Positions 1-6,570 of a DNA stretch of 6,957 nt are shown here, in pieces; position 1 is the first letter of the stretch; each line of letters starts with the position of its first letter. Under the pieces are notes generated by a model. That model saw nothing but the letters and a program-made list of their open reading frames with translations, had not been told where the DNA came from and did no database searches. The DNA is from an uncultured Lachnospiraceae bacterium (GTDB lineage: Bacteria; Bacillota; Clostridia; Lachnospirales; Lachnospiraceae), in assembly GCA_905235345.1 (NCBI GenBank), contig CAJOLO010000076.1, forward strand, positions 1 through 6,957, in the 5' to 3' direction. The position numbers were made by a program, and so were the translations under genes.

Positions 1-49
1 GATTAAACCCGTTCGCGAAAAAGGTTTTATTGAAATACGCATATTTTCT

Positions 50-56
50 AAGGAGG
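50..56 (+). promoter_or_regulatory. Ribosome binding site of the solute-binding protein gene
   Basis: AAGGAGG is a near-perfect Shine-Dalgarno sequence. It sits 7 nt before GTG (64) and 4 nt before TTG (61), which favours the GTG start. No convincing promoter is visible in the 49 bases upstream, so the promoter or an upstream gene lies outside the window. Confidence 0.8.
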
Positions 57-63
57 TTTTTTG

Positions 64-1518
64 GTGAGAAAGTTTAAAAAGATAGCGGCTCTTTCTTTAG
101 TATTAGCTATAGGTTCATCATTGGCTGCATGCAGCGGTGATACATCTACAACAGAGTCGACGACAGAAGAAGAGGTAACAGAGGCAACAGAGGAAGACAC
201 CGTCGAGGATACTGAGGAGGCTACTGCAGATGAGTCGGCTGCTACAGCGAAGGCAGATTTTTCTACGGATGGAAAAGTGCTTAATATCCAGTGCTTTGAT
301 GATAGCTTTGCAAGTCGTTTATCAACTTATTATCCGGGGTATGAGGCTAATGATCCTAATGATGTAACAGCAGGTGGTAAGATTGGTGACGTTGAGGTTA
401 ATTTCGTTATTACTCCCAATGCCGATAATGAATATCAGAATAAGCTTGACCAATTGCTTCCCTATAATGCCGAGGCGGCAGAGGACGACAGAATTGACCT
501 TTTTCTGGTAGAGGATGACTATGCGCTAAAGTATGTTAATACTGATCTGACACTGCCTGTGGCTGATCTTGGAATTGTTGATTCTGAACTTGTTAATCAA
601 TATAAATACACTAAGGATATGGTAACCGATCATAATGGTAACATGAAGGGTGTTGCATGGGAGGCAACTCCCGGTGCTCTCATTTACAGTCGTGACGCTG
701 CGATTGAGATTCTTGGTTCAGACGATCCTGATACGGTTCAGGAAGCTGTAGCTGACTGGGATACATTTAACGAGACAGCTAAGAGGGTTGCTGATATCGG
801 TTTTTCGATGACAGCTTCCACTGATGATACATTACGTGTATTCTTGGATAATGTGTCTTCTCCATGGGTGGTTGATGGCAAGATTGTTGTTGATGGTAAT
901 CTCAAGAAATGGGCTGTTATGACTAAGGAGCAGGTTGATGCCAATATGACAGGTACATGCGATGCATGGAGTGATGACTGGACTGCAGGCTTCTATCCGG
1001 AAGGTAAGGTATTCTGCTACTTTGGACCGGTCTGGCTTGTTGATTCATTTATGTGTGATGATGATCCTTTATCTATCGCCGGACAGGGTGGCTGGGGAAT
1101 TGTGGAAGGACCTCAGAACTTCACATGGGGAGATACATGGATGTGTGCCGCTAACGGAACAGATAATCCGGCACTTGTTGCTGATATAATGAGAAAGTTT
1201 ACTGTTGATACGGAGATGATGACGGATTTTGCAAAGAATGACAAAAAGTTCGTAAACAATAAATCTGCAATGGATGTACTGGCAGCAGATAAAACCTACA
1301 GAGATGATGCACTTGGTGGACAGAATGCATTTGATATTTTAAAGGAATGTGCCGATAAGGTTGATAAGATTAATATTTCTGAGTATGATCAGGGATGTAT
1401 AGAGAGTTTCAAGGCAGCAATGAAGGATTATTTTGAAGGTAATACAGATAGCTACGAGGACGCACTTGATGCATTTTATAAGTCGGTAACAGCGAAGTAT
1501 CCGGAACTGACATACTGA
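64..1518 (+). CDS. ABC transporter extracellular solute-binding lipoprotein, carbohydrate type (484 aa)
   Basis: Binds a small solute, probably a sugar or oligosaccharide, outside the membrane and hands it to an ABC permease. The N-terminus is a lipoprotein signal: basic residues (VRKFKK), a hydrophobic stretch, then the lipobox LAAC with lipidated Cys23, giving a mature protein of about 462 aa. Residues about 24-60 form a Thr/Glu/Asp-rich tether. The body resembles the SBP_bac_1/COG1653 family: a beta strand after the tether (GKVLNIQCF), the hinge-like segment GVAWEATPGALIYSRDAA, a 'WDTFNETAKRVAD' helix, several exposed Trp/Tyr residues, and a C-terminal helix ending AKYPELTY. GTG at 64 is preferred over TTG at 61 because it lies 7 nt after AAGGAGG, against 4 nt. 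No permease or ATPase gene follows, so partners must lie upstream or elsewhere. The ligand cannot be read from sequence. Family assignment is firm, sugar specificity is inference. Confidence 0.9.
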   Translation: MRKFKKIAALSLVLAIGSSLAACSGDTSTTESTTEEEVTEATEEDTVEDTEEATADESAATAKADFSTDGKVLNIQCFDDSFASRLSTYYPGYEANDPNDVTAGGKIGDVEVNFVITPNADNEYQNKLDQLLPYNAEAAEDDRIDLFLVEDDYALKYVNTDLTLPVADLGIVDSELVNQYKYTKDMVTDHNGNMKGVAWEATPGALIYSRDAAIEILGSDDPDTVQEAVADWDTFNETAKRVADIGFSMTASTDDTLRVFLDNVSSPWVVDGKIVVDGNLKKWAVMTKEQVDANMTGTCDAWSDDWTAGFYPEGKVFCYFGPVWLVDSFMCDDDPLSIAGQGGWGIVEGPQNFTWGDTWMCAANGTDNPALVADIMRKFTVDTEMMTDFAKNDKKFVNNKSAMDVLAADKTYRDDALGGQNAFDILKECADKVDKINISEYDQGCIESFKAAMKDYFEGNTDSYEDALDAFYKSVTAKYPELTY

Positions 1519-1532
1519 TTCCAGGGTGACCG

Positions 1533-1560
1533 GTGACACTTGAATCGTAGATTGCATAAT
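1533..1560 (+). promoter_or_regulatory. Predicted sigma-A promoter for the operon starting at 1584
   Basis: GTGACA (1533-1538) matches the -35 consensus TTGACA at 5 of 6 positions. After a 16-nt spacer, CATAAT (1555-1560) matches the -10 TATAAT at 5 of 6. Transcription would start near 1567, giving a very short leader before the ribosome binding site (GAGGA at 1572) and the ATG at 1584. There is no clear terminator after the upstream gene, so read-through into the operon is also possible. The call rests on consensus matching alone. Confidence 0.4.
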
Positions 1561-1568
1561 AGTATGCA
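1553..1568. repeat. Perfect inverted repeat overlapping the predicted -10 (operator candidate)
   Basis: TGCATA, four bases (ATAG), then TATGCA: both 6-bp arms match perfectly. The dyad covers the predicted -10 element and start site, just upstream of the ribosome binding site for the gene at 1584. Such placement fits a repressor operator, or a small RNA hairpin if transcription starts upstream. A 16-bp dyad can occur by chance in AT-rich DNA. Confidence 0.4.
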
Positions 1569-1583
1569 GATGAGGATAGAATA

Positions 1584-2729
1584 ATGCATATAGTTACATT
1601 TGAGCAAATGGAAAATGATATCCGTGACAAGCTTGTTGTGGATATAAGAAAAGCAGAGGAATATGATAAGGAAACATACCCCGGAGCGGTCAACATATAC
1701 TGGGAAGACTGGTATGACCATATAGATGAGATTCCGAAGGATAAACCGGTGTATTTAATATGCTATTCCGATATAAGAGCTTCGGAGATTGCAGTGAATA
1801 TGCAGGCTGAAGGGTATGAGGTATATGCCCTGGAAAATGGTATCCAGACCTATAGGCGGATGAAGCTTGCCGATATGGTAGAGAGGATGGACAGGGAGGA
1901 TACAACCTATAAGGATGTGGAACGAAGTATTGTTAAGAAGTTCCGCAAGGATATATGGCGTCCGTATACAAGAGCGATCAATGAATATGAGATGCTTCAG
2001 GACGGGGATAAGGTGGCCGTATGTATATCCGGTGGAAAGGATTCAATGCTGATGGCAAAGCTTTTTCAGGAGCTGGAGAGGCATGGAAGAAAGAATTTTG
2101 AAGTTGTATTTCTTGTAATGAATCCCGGATATAATGAGGTAAACTATCAGACAATATTGGATAATGCAAAGCTTTTACATGTTCCGATCACAGTGTTTGA
2201 AAATGATATATTTGATGTGGTGGCAGGTGATGATATCGGAGGCTCTCCATGCTATCTCTGTGCGAGGATGAGAAGAGGGTACCTTTACAGTAAGGCGAAG
2301 GAGTTGGGCTGCAATAAGATAGCACTTGGTCATCACTATGATGATGTGATAGAGACTATTGTTATGGGAATGTTATATGGCGGACAGGTGCAGACTATGA
2401 TGCCAAAGCTTCATAGCACCAACTTCGAAGGCATGGAGCTTATCAGGCCTTTGTATCTTGTCAGGGAAGAGGCAATCAAGCATTGGCGTGACTACAATCA
2501 TTTACACTTTATACAGTGTGCGTGCAGGTTTACCGAAAGCTGTGCCTCATGCGGAGGAACGGAAAAGGGCTCGAAGCGTGCAGAGATAAAGGAGCTTATT
2601 GCGGAACTTGCGGCTAAGGATCCGATAATAGAGAAGAATATATTCAGAAGTGTGGAGAATGTGAATCTGTCGACGGTCATTGCATATAAGAAGGATGGGA
2701 TAAAGCATCATTTTCTTGATGATTATTGA
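1584..2729 (+). CDS. Rhodanese domain fused to TtcA-type tRNA 2-thiolation PP-loop ATPase (381 aa)
   Basis: Predicted cytoplasmic sulfur-transfer enzyme. Residues 1-95 form a rhodanese-like domain (VVDIRKAEEYDKETYPGAVN) with likely persulfide-carrying Cys60 in the loop CYSDIRAS. Residues about 135-330 form a PP-loop ATPase of the TtcA/TtuA group: SGGKDS at 149-154 binds ATP and adenylates the tRNA base. PCYLCARMRRG supplies Cys223 and Cys226, followed by KIALGHHYDDVIET, the hallmark TtcA helix. A further cysteine group, Cys312, Cys314, Cys320 and Cys323 (CAC...CASC), lies where TtcA has its last Fe-S ligand. TtcA makes 2-thiocytidine at tRNA position 32 with a [4Fe-4S] cluster. Here the fused rhodanese probably delivers the sulfur, which is inference. 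The N- and C-terminal zinc fingers of TtuA are not seen, so TtcA-like is preferred. The start follows TGAGGA at 8 nt spacing. The gene ends in tandem stops (TGA TAA), and the TrpB2 gene begins 32 bp later. The exact tRNA target is uncertain. Confidence 0.88.
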   Translation: MHIVTFEQMENDIRDKLVVDIRKAEEYDKETYPGAVNIYWEDWYDHIDEIPKDKPVYLICYSDIRASEIAVNMQAEGYEVYALENGIQTYRRMKLADMVERMDREDTTYKDVERSIVKKFRKDIWRPYTRAINEYEMLQDGDKVAVCISGGKDSMLMAKLFQELERHGRKNFEVVFLVMNPGYNEVNYQTILDNAKLLHVPITVFENDIFDVVAGDDIGGSPCYLCARMRRGYLYSKAKELGCNKIALGHHYDDVIETIVMGMLYGGQVQTMMPKLHSTNFEGMELIRPLYLVREEAIKHWRDYNHLHFIQCACRFTESCASCGGTEKGSKRAEIKELIAELAAKDPIIEKNIFRSVENVNLSTVIAYKKDGIKHHFLDDY

Positions 2730-2745
2730 TAAATTATATATAAAG

Positions 2746-2753
2746 AAGGAGGG
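2746..2753 (+). promoter_or_regulatory. Strong ribosome binding site of the TrpB2-like gene
   Basis: AAGGAGGG lies about 8-9 nt before ATG 2762 in the 32-bp gap after the rhodanese-TtcA gene. It is the strongest Shine-Dalgarno sequence in the operon, so the PLP enzyme may be translated more than its upstream neighbour. Confidence 0.75.
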
Positions 2754-2761
2754 TTTTATAA

Positions 2762-4129
2762 ATGAGCGAAATACCTTATAAGATTTATTTGGAAGAGAAG
2801 GAGATGCCGGACAAATGGTACAATGTACGTGCGGATATGAAGAAGAAACCGGCACCGATACTTAACCCGGGAACATTAAAGCCTGTGACCTTGGAGGAGT
2901 TATCCGGAATTTTTTGTGAGGAACTGGCTAAGCAGGAGCTTGATGATACGACACCGTATTTTGATATTCCTAATGAGATTCGGGATTTTTACAGAATGTA
3001 TCGTCCTTCACCGTTAGTGCGTGCATATTTTTTGGAGAAGAAGCTGGGAACACCGGCACACATTTATTACAAATTTGAGGGTAACAATACATCAGGAAGT
3101 CATAAGCTTAATTCTGCCATTGCACAGGCCTATTACGCTAAAAAGCAAGGGCTTACAGGTGTCACTACCGAGACGGGAGCAGGTCAGTGGGGTACTGCTC
3201 TTTCCATGGCTTGTTCTTATTTCGATCTTGATTGCCAGGTGTATATGGTTAAGGTTTCCTATGAGCAGAAGCCTTTCCGTCGCGAAGTGATGAGAACCTA
3301 TGGTGCACAGGTTACGCCGTCTCCGTCAATGAACACCAATGTGGGACGTCAGATTAATGAGCAGTTTCCGGGAACGACAGGAAGTCTCGGATGTGCTATT
3401 TCCGAGGCGGTTGAGGCAGCAGTTTCTCAGGAGGGATACAGATATGTGCTCGGTTCAGTACTTGCACAGGTATTGCTTCATCAGTCGGTTATTGGTCTGG
3501 AGACCAAGGCGGCACTTGATAAATACGGAATTAAGGCGGATACTATTATTGGATGTGCAGGCGGAGGCTCTAATCTGGGAGGACTGATATCTCCATTTGC
3601 AGGTGAGATATTGAGAGGCGAGGCAGATTATGACATTATCGCTGTTGAGCCGGCATCTTGTCCAAGCCTTACAAGAGGTAAGTATGCGTATGACTTCTGC
3701 GATACAGGTAAAGTATGTCCGCTGGCGAAGATGTATACTCTTGGAAGCGGATTTATTCCGTCACCTAACCATGCAGGAGGACTTCGTTATCATGGTATGA
3801 GTTCAGTAGTATCAGAACTTTACGATCAGGGAATAATTCATGCCACCAGTGTAGAGCAGACCAGTGTGTTTGAAGCAGCTACCATGTTTGCAAGAGTGGA
3901 GGGAATTCTTCCAGCACCCGAGTCATCACATGCAATTCGTGTTGCCATTGATGAGGCACTTAAATGCAAGGAAACAGGCGAGGAGAAGAATATTGTATTC
4001 GGACTTACCGGAACGGGATATTTCGATATGGTTGCATACCAGAAATACAATGATGGTGAGATGAGTGATTATATTCCTACAGATGAAGATCTTGAGAAGT
4101 CACTAAGCCAGTTGCCGAAAGTGGATTAA
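2762..4129 (+). CDS. TrpB2-type tryptophan synthase beta-like PLP enzyme (455 aa)
   Basis: Fold-type II pyridoxal-phosphate enzyme related to the beta subunit of tryptophan synthase, which joins indole and L-serine into tryptophan. The N-terminal segment DKWYNVRADMKKKPAPILNPGT and the 455-residue length mark the TrpB2 class rather than TrpB1 (about 400 aa). Visible active-site parts: RPSPL at 81-85, GSHKLN with the PLP-binding Lys115, ETGAGQWG with the catalytic Glu137, the phosphate-binding GGGSN at 267-271, PAPESSHA with Glu387, and GLTGTGYFD at 414-422 near the PLP ring nitrogen. All key residues are present, so it should be active. No trpA or other trp gene is nearby, so it is a stand-alone copy that may salvage indole or use another nucleophile. 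It lies between a sulfur-transfer gene and thioredoxin reductase, with only 27 bp to the latter. The real substrate is open, so no symbol is given. Confidence 0.9.
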   Translation: MSEIPYKIYLEEKEMPDKWYNVRADMKKKPAPILNPGTLKPVTLEELSGIFCEELAKQELDDTTPYFDIPNEIRDFYRMYRPSPLVRAYFLEKKLGTPAHIYYKFEGNNTSGSHKLNSAIAQAYYAKKQGLTGVTTETGAGQWGTALSMACSYFDLDCQVYMVKVSYEQKPFRREVMRTYGAQVTPSPSMNTNVGRQINEQFPGTTGSLGCAISEAVEAAVSQEGYRYVLGSVLAQVLLHQSVIGLETKAALDKYGIKADTIIGCAGGGSNLGGLISPFAGEILRGEADYDIIAVEPASCPSLTRGKYAYDFCDTGKVCPLAKMYTLGSGFIPSPNHAGGLRYHGMSSVVSELYDQGIIHATSVEQTSVFEAATMFARVEGILPAPESSHAIRVAIDEALKCKETGEEKNIVFGLTGTGYFDMVAYQKYNDGEMSDYIPTDEDLEKSLSQLPKVD

Positions 4130-4144
4130 ATCGTTGCAGTAGAG

Positions 4145-4149
4145 AGGAG
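4145..4149 (+). promoter_or_regulatory. Ribosome binding site deciding the thioredoxin reductase start
   Basis: AGGAG lies 7 nt before ATG 4157 but only 1 nt before the in-frame TTG at 4151. This rules out TTG and sets the start at 4157. Confidence 0.75.
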
Positions 4150-4156
4150 ATTGAAC

Positions 4157-5059
4157 ATGCAGGATATCGTAATAATAGGAAGTGGCCCGGCCGGACTTTC
4201 TGCGGCAATATATGCAAAGAGAGCCAACCTTGATGTTGTGATTGTAGAGAAGACATTTTACGGAACCGGGCAGATTGCAGAGAGCAGTCAGGTTGATAAT
4301 TATCCGGGTCTGCCGGGAACTAACGGATTTGATCTCGGAGAGAAGTTCCGCCAGCATGCTGAGAGTCTGGGCGTAGAGTTTAAGACGGCTGAGGTAGTTG
4401 GTATTGAGAAGAAAGATAAGATATGGAGCGTTAAGCTTAAGGACGAGACAGAACTTGAAGCGAAGGCGGTCATATATGCAGCGGGAGCGGTACACAGACA
4501 TCTTGGTATTCCGGGAGAGAACGAGCTTGCGGCAAAGGGTGTGTCTTATTGTGCAACCTGTGACGGATCATTTTTCCGGGGAAGAAAGGTGGCAGTTGTC
4601 GGTGGAGGTGATACTGCACTTGATGATGCGCTTTATCTTTCCAAGCTTGCAGAGAAGGTATATATAGTGCATAGGCGTGATGAATTCAGAGGTTCACCGT
4701 TAACGGTGGAGAAGTTAAAAGCCACTGAGAATGTTGAATTTGTTCTTTCAGCGGTTCCTGAAAAGGTTGAAGGTAATGATTCTGTTACGGGACTTGTGCT
4801 TAAGGATGGCAGAACCATACAGGTTGACGGTGTGTTTATTGCGGTGGGTATGATTCCGCTAAGCAATGCGGTAGAGGGCGTTGTGGAACTGGATAGTGCA
4901 GGATATATCAAAGCGGATGAGACCTGCGTGACTTCGGCAGACGGATTCTTTGCAGCGGGAGATGTGCGTACCAAGGCACTTCGTCAGGTGGTAACAGCGG
5001 TTGCTGACGGTGCATGTGCTGTAACAAGTGCGGAGGAGTATATCAGAAAGATTGGATGA
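4157..5059 (+). CDS. trxB: Thioredoxin reductase, NADPH-type flavoprotein (300 aa)
   Basis: Cytoplasmic FAD enzyme that passes electrons from NADPH to thioredoxin, keeping protein thiols reduced. The FAD-binding GSGPAG is at residues 8-13. The redox-active pair is Cys132/Cys135 in the standard CATC motif. The NADPH domain carries GGGDTA (149-154) and HRRDEFRGS (172-180), whose two arginines normally grip the 2'-phosphate of NADPH. The second FAD motif is GDVR (268-271), followed by RQVVTAVADGACA. The length is near the family norm of 305-320. The intact HRR motif argues against the ferredoxin-dependent class that lost this site. No thioredoxin gene is in the window, so its partner is elsewhere, or the enzyme serves another small redox protein. 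It is co-directional with the TrpB2 gene upstream and the UPF0371 gene 20 bp downstream, so probably co-transcribed. An NADPH-dependent reductase for a different thiol protein is possible but less likely. Confidence 0.93.
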   Translation: MQDIVIIGSGPAGLSAAIYAKRANLDVVIVEKTFYGTGQIAESSQVDNYPGLPGTNGFDLGEKFRQHAESLGVEFKTAEVVGIEKKDKIWSVKLKDETELEAKAVIYAAGAVHRHLGIPGENELAAKGVSYCATCDGSFFRGRKVAVVGGGDTALDDALYLSKLAEKVYIVHRRDEFRGSPLTVEKLKATENVEFVLSAVPEKVEGNDSVTGLVLKDGRTIQVDGVFIAVGMIPLSNAVEGVVELDSAGYIKADETCVTSADGFFAAGDVRTKALRQVVTAVADGACAVTSAEEYIRKIG

Positions 5060-5069
5060 GGCGATATAT

Positions 5070-5076
5070 AGGAGGG
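5070..5076 (+). promoter_or_regulatory. Ribosome binding site of the UPF0371 gene
   Basis: AGGAGGG lies 3-4 nt before ATG 5080, a short spacing. It favours this start over an in-frame start at 5014, which would overlap trxB by 46 bases and add 22 cysteine-rich residues unlike the family N-terminus. Confidence 0.7.
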
Positions 5077-5079
5077 AAT

Positions 5080-6561
5080 ATGAAGATAGGTTTTGATAAT
5101 GATAAATATCTGCAGATGCAGTCTGAGCATATAAAGGAGAGAATCGGTAAGTTCGGAGGAAAGCTTTATCTTGAATTCGGAGGGAAGCTTTTCGATGACT
5201 ATCACGCGATGAGAGTGTTGCCGGGATTTGCCGCTGACAGTAAGATTAATATGCTCACCAAGATCAAAGAGGATGTTGAGGTAGTTATAGTAATCAATGC
5301 CGGAGATATTGAGAAAAACAAGGTGAGAGGTGATCTGGGAATAACCTATGATATGGATGTGCTTCGCCTTATCGATGCTTTTCGAGGATATGGTCTATAT
5401 ATCGGAAGTGTGGTACTCACAAGATTCGCAGGGCAGGAGAGTGCAGTTAACTACCAGAAGAGATTAGAGGCGTTAGGCATTAAAGTCTACAGACACTATT
5501 CAATTCCGGAATATCCAAGTAACGTTCCCTTGATTCTTAGTGATGAAGGATATGGAAAGAATGAGTACATAGAGACGAGCCATTCGCTTGTGGTGGTAAC
5601 GGCTCCGGGTCCCGGAAGCGGTAAGATGGCAGTATGCCTTTCGCAGCTTTACAATGAACATAAGCGTGGAATTGACGCAGGATATGCAAAGTTCGAGACG
5701 TTTCCTATCTGGAATATTCCGCTTAATCATCCGGTCAATCTTGCATATGAGGCTGCGACAGCAGACCTTAATGATGTCAATATGATAGATCCGTTCCATC
5801 TTGAAGCTTATGGCGAGACCACTGTTAATTATAACAGGGATGTTGAGGTATTTCCTGTATTAAATGGAATGTTCACGAAGATATACGGTGAATCACCTTA
5901 CAAATCACCAACAGATATGGGCGTTAATATGGCAGGTTGTTGTATAGTGGATGATGATGCCGTAAGGGCAGCATCCAATCAGGAGATTATAAGAAGATAT
6001 TTTACGGCACAGTGTGAGCTTAGAAAAGGTAACGGAACCCAGGCGGAGATAGATAAGATCAAGCTTCTTATGGAGAAGAGCGGTATAAGTATTCAGGACA
6101 GATCGGTGGTTGCGGCAGCCAATACCAAGGCAGAGCTTACCGGGGAGCCGGCTGCGGCAATAGAGCTTCCTGACGGAAGGATAGTTACCGGAAAGACTTC
6201 CGAGCTTCTTGGAGCATCCTCTGCAATGTTGCTCAATTCCTTAAAAATACTTGCGGGACTTGATGACAGTGTGAAACTCATAACACCGGAGATCATCGAA
6301 CCTATCATGCAGTTAAAGACAGAGAATCTTGGTGGAACTAACCCGAGACTTCATATCGATGAGATACTTATCGCACTGACTATATGTGCGAGAACGGATG
6401 AGAATACGAAGCTTGCGATGGATCAGCTTGATAAGTTAAAGGGCTGTGAGGTACATTCATCAGTAATACTTTCTAATGTTGATGAGAGTACATTTAAGAA
6501 GCTGGGAGTTAATCTTACTTGCTCACCGGTATATCAGACTAATAAATTGTTCCATAAATAA
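5080..6561 (+). CDS. UPF0371 / DUF1846 family protein, function unknown (493 aa)
   Basis: Recognised as the DUF1846 (UPF0371) family by its length and by the N-terminal pattern KIGFDNDKYLQMQSEHI and KLYLEFGGKLFDDYHAMRVLPG. The family is widespread in Firmicutes, has at least one structural-genomics structure, and to my knowledge has no proven reaction. Residues 175-182 read APGPGSGK, a glycine-rich loop ending in Lys that resembles a nucleotide-binding P-loop. It follows a hydrophobic strand (SLVVVT) and precedes a helix (MAVCLSQLYNEH), the usual P-loop layout. Other visible blocks are FPIWNIPLNHPVNLAYEAAT, YKSPTDMGVNMAGCCIVDD with paired cysteines, and NLGGTNPRLHIDEILIAL. No signal peptide or membrane segment is seen, so it is cytoplasmic. 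The start is set by AGGAGGG just before ATG 5080. It is the last intact gene of the likely operon. ATP or GTP binding is inference from the loop only. Confidence 0.88.
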   Translation: MKIGFDNDKYLQMQSEHIKERIGKFGGKLYLEFGGKLFDDYHAMRVLPGFAADSKINMLTKIKEDVEVVIVINAGDIEKNKVRGDLGITYDMDVLRLIDAFRGYGLYIGSVVLTRFAGQESAVNYQKRLEALGIKVYRHYSIPEYPSNVPLILSDEGYGKNEYIETSHSLVVVTAPGPGSGKMAVCLSQLYNEHKRGIDAGYAKFETFPIWNIPLNHPVNLAYEAATADLNDVNMIDPFHLEAYGETTVNYNRDVEVFPVLNGMFTKIYGESPYKSPTDMGVNMAGCCIVDDDAVRAASNQEIIRRYFTAQCELRKGNGTQAEIDKIKLLMEKSGISIQDRSVVAAANTKAELTGEPAAAIELPDGRIVTGKTSELLGASSAMLLNSLKILAGLDDSVKLITPEIIEPIMQLKTENLGGTNPRLHIDEILIALTICARTDENTKLAMDQLDKLKGCEVHSSVILSNVDESTFKKLGVNLTCSPVYQTNKLFHK

Positions 6562-6570
6562 TCATGATCG

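Noticed and set aside
12..19. 8-bp palindrome TTCGCGAA with flanking AAACC/GGTTT in the leader of the first gene
   Set aside because: Too short and too close to the window edge to tell from chance; no promoter element around it.
1540..1568. Alternative promoter TTGAAT-N17-TATGCA
   Set aside because: The spacing is ideal but the -10 matches only 3 of 6 positions; the GTGACA-N16-CATAAT pair is better.
1519..1583. Terminator for the solute-binding protein gene
   Set aside because: Only short direct repeats (GGTGAC twice) are seen near the stop; no GC-rich stem followed by a T run exists in this gap.
1409..1721. Minus-strand ORFs of 72-95 codons across the 1519-1583 gap
   Set aside because: They lie mostly antisense to real genes, overlap each other in different frames, and show no recognisable domain or ribosome binding site.
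4103..4501. 132-codon minus-strand ORF opposite trxB
   Set aside because: Its sequence is low-information Leu/Cys/Tyr-rich shadow coding opposite a strongly conserved gene, with no supporting start signal.
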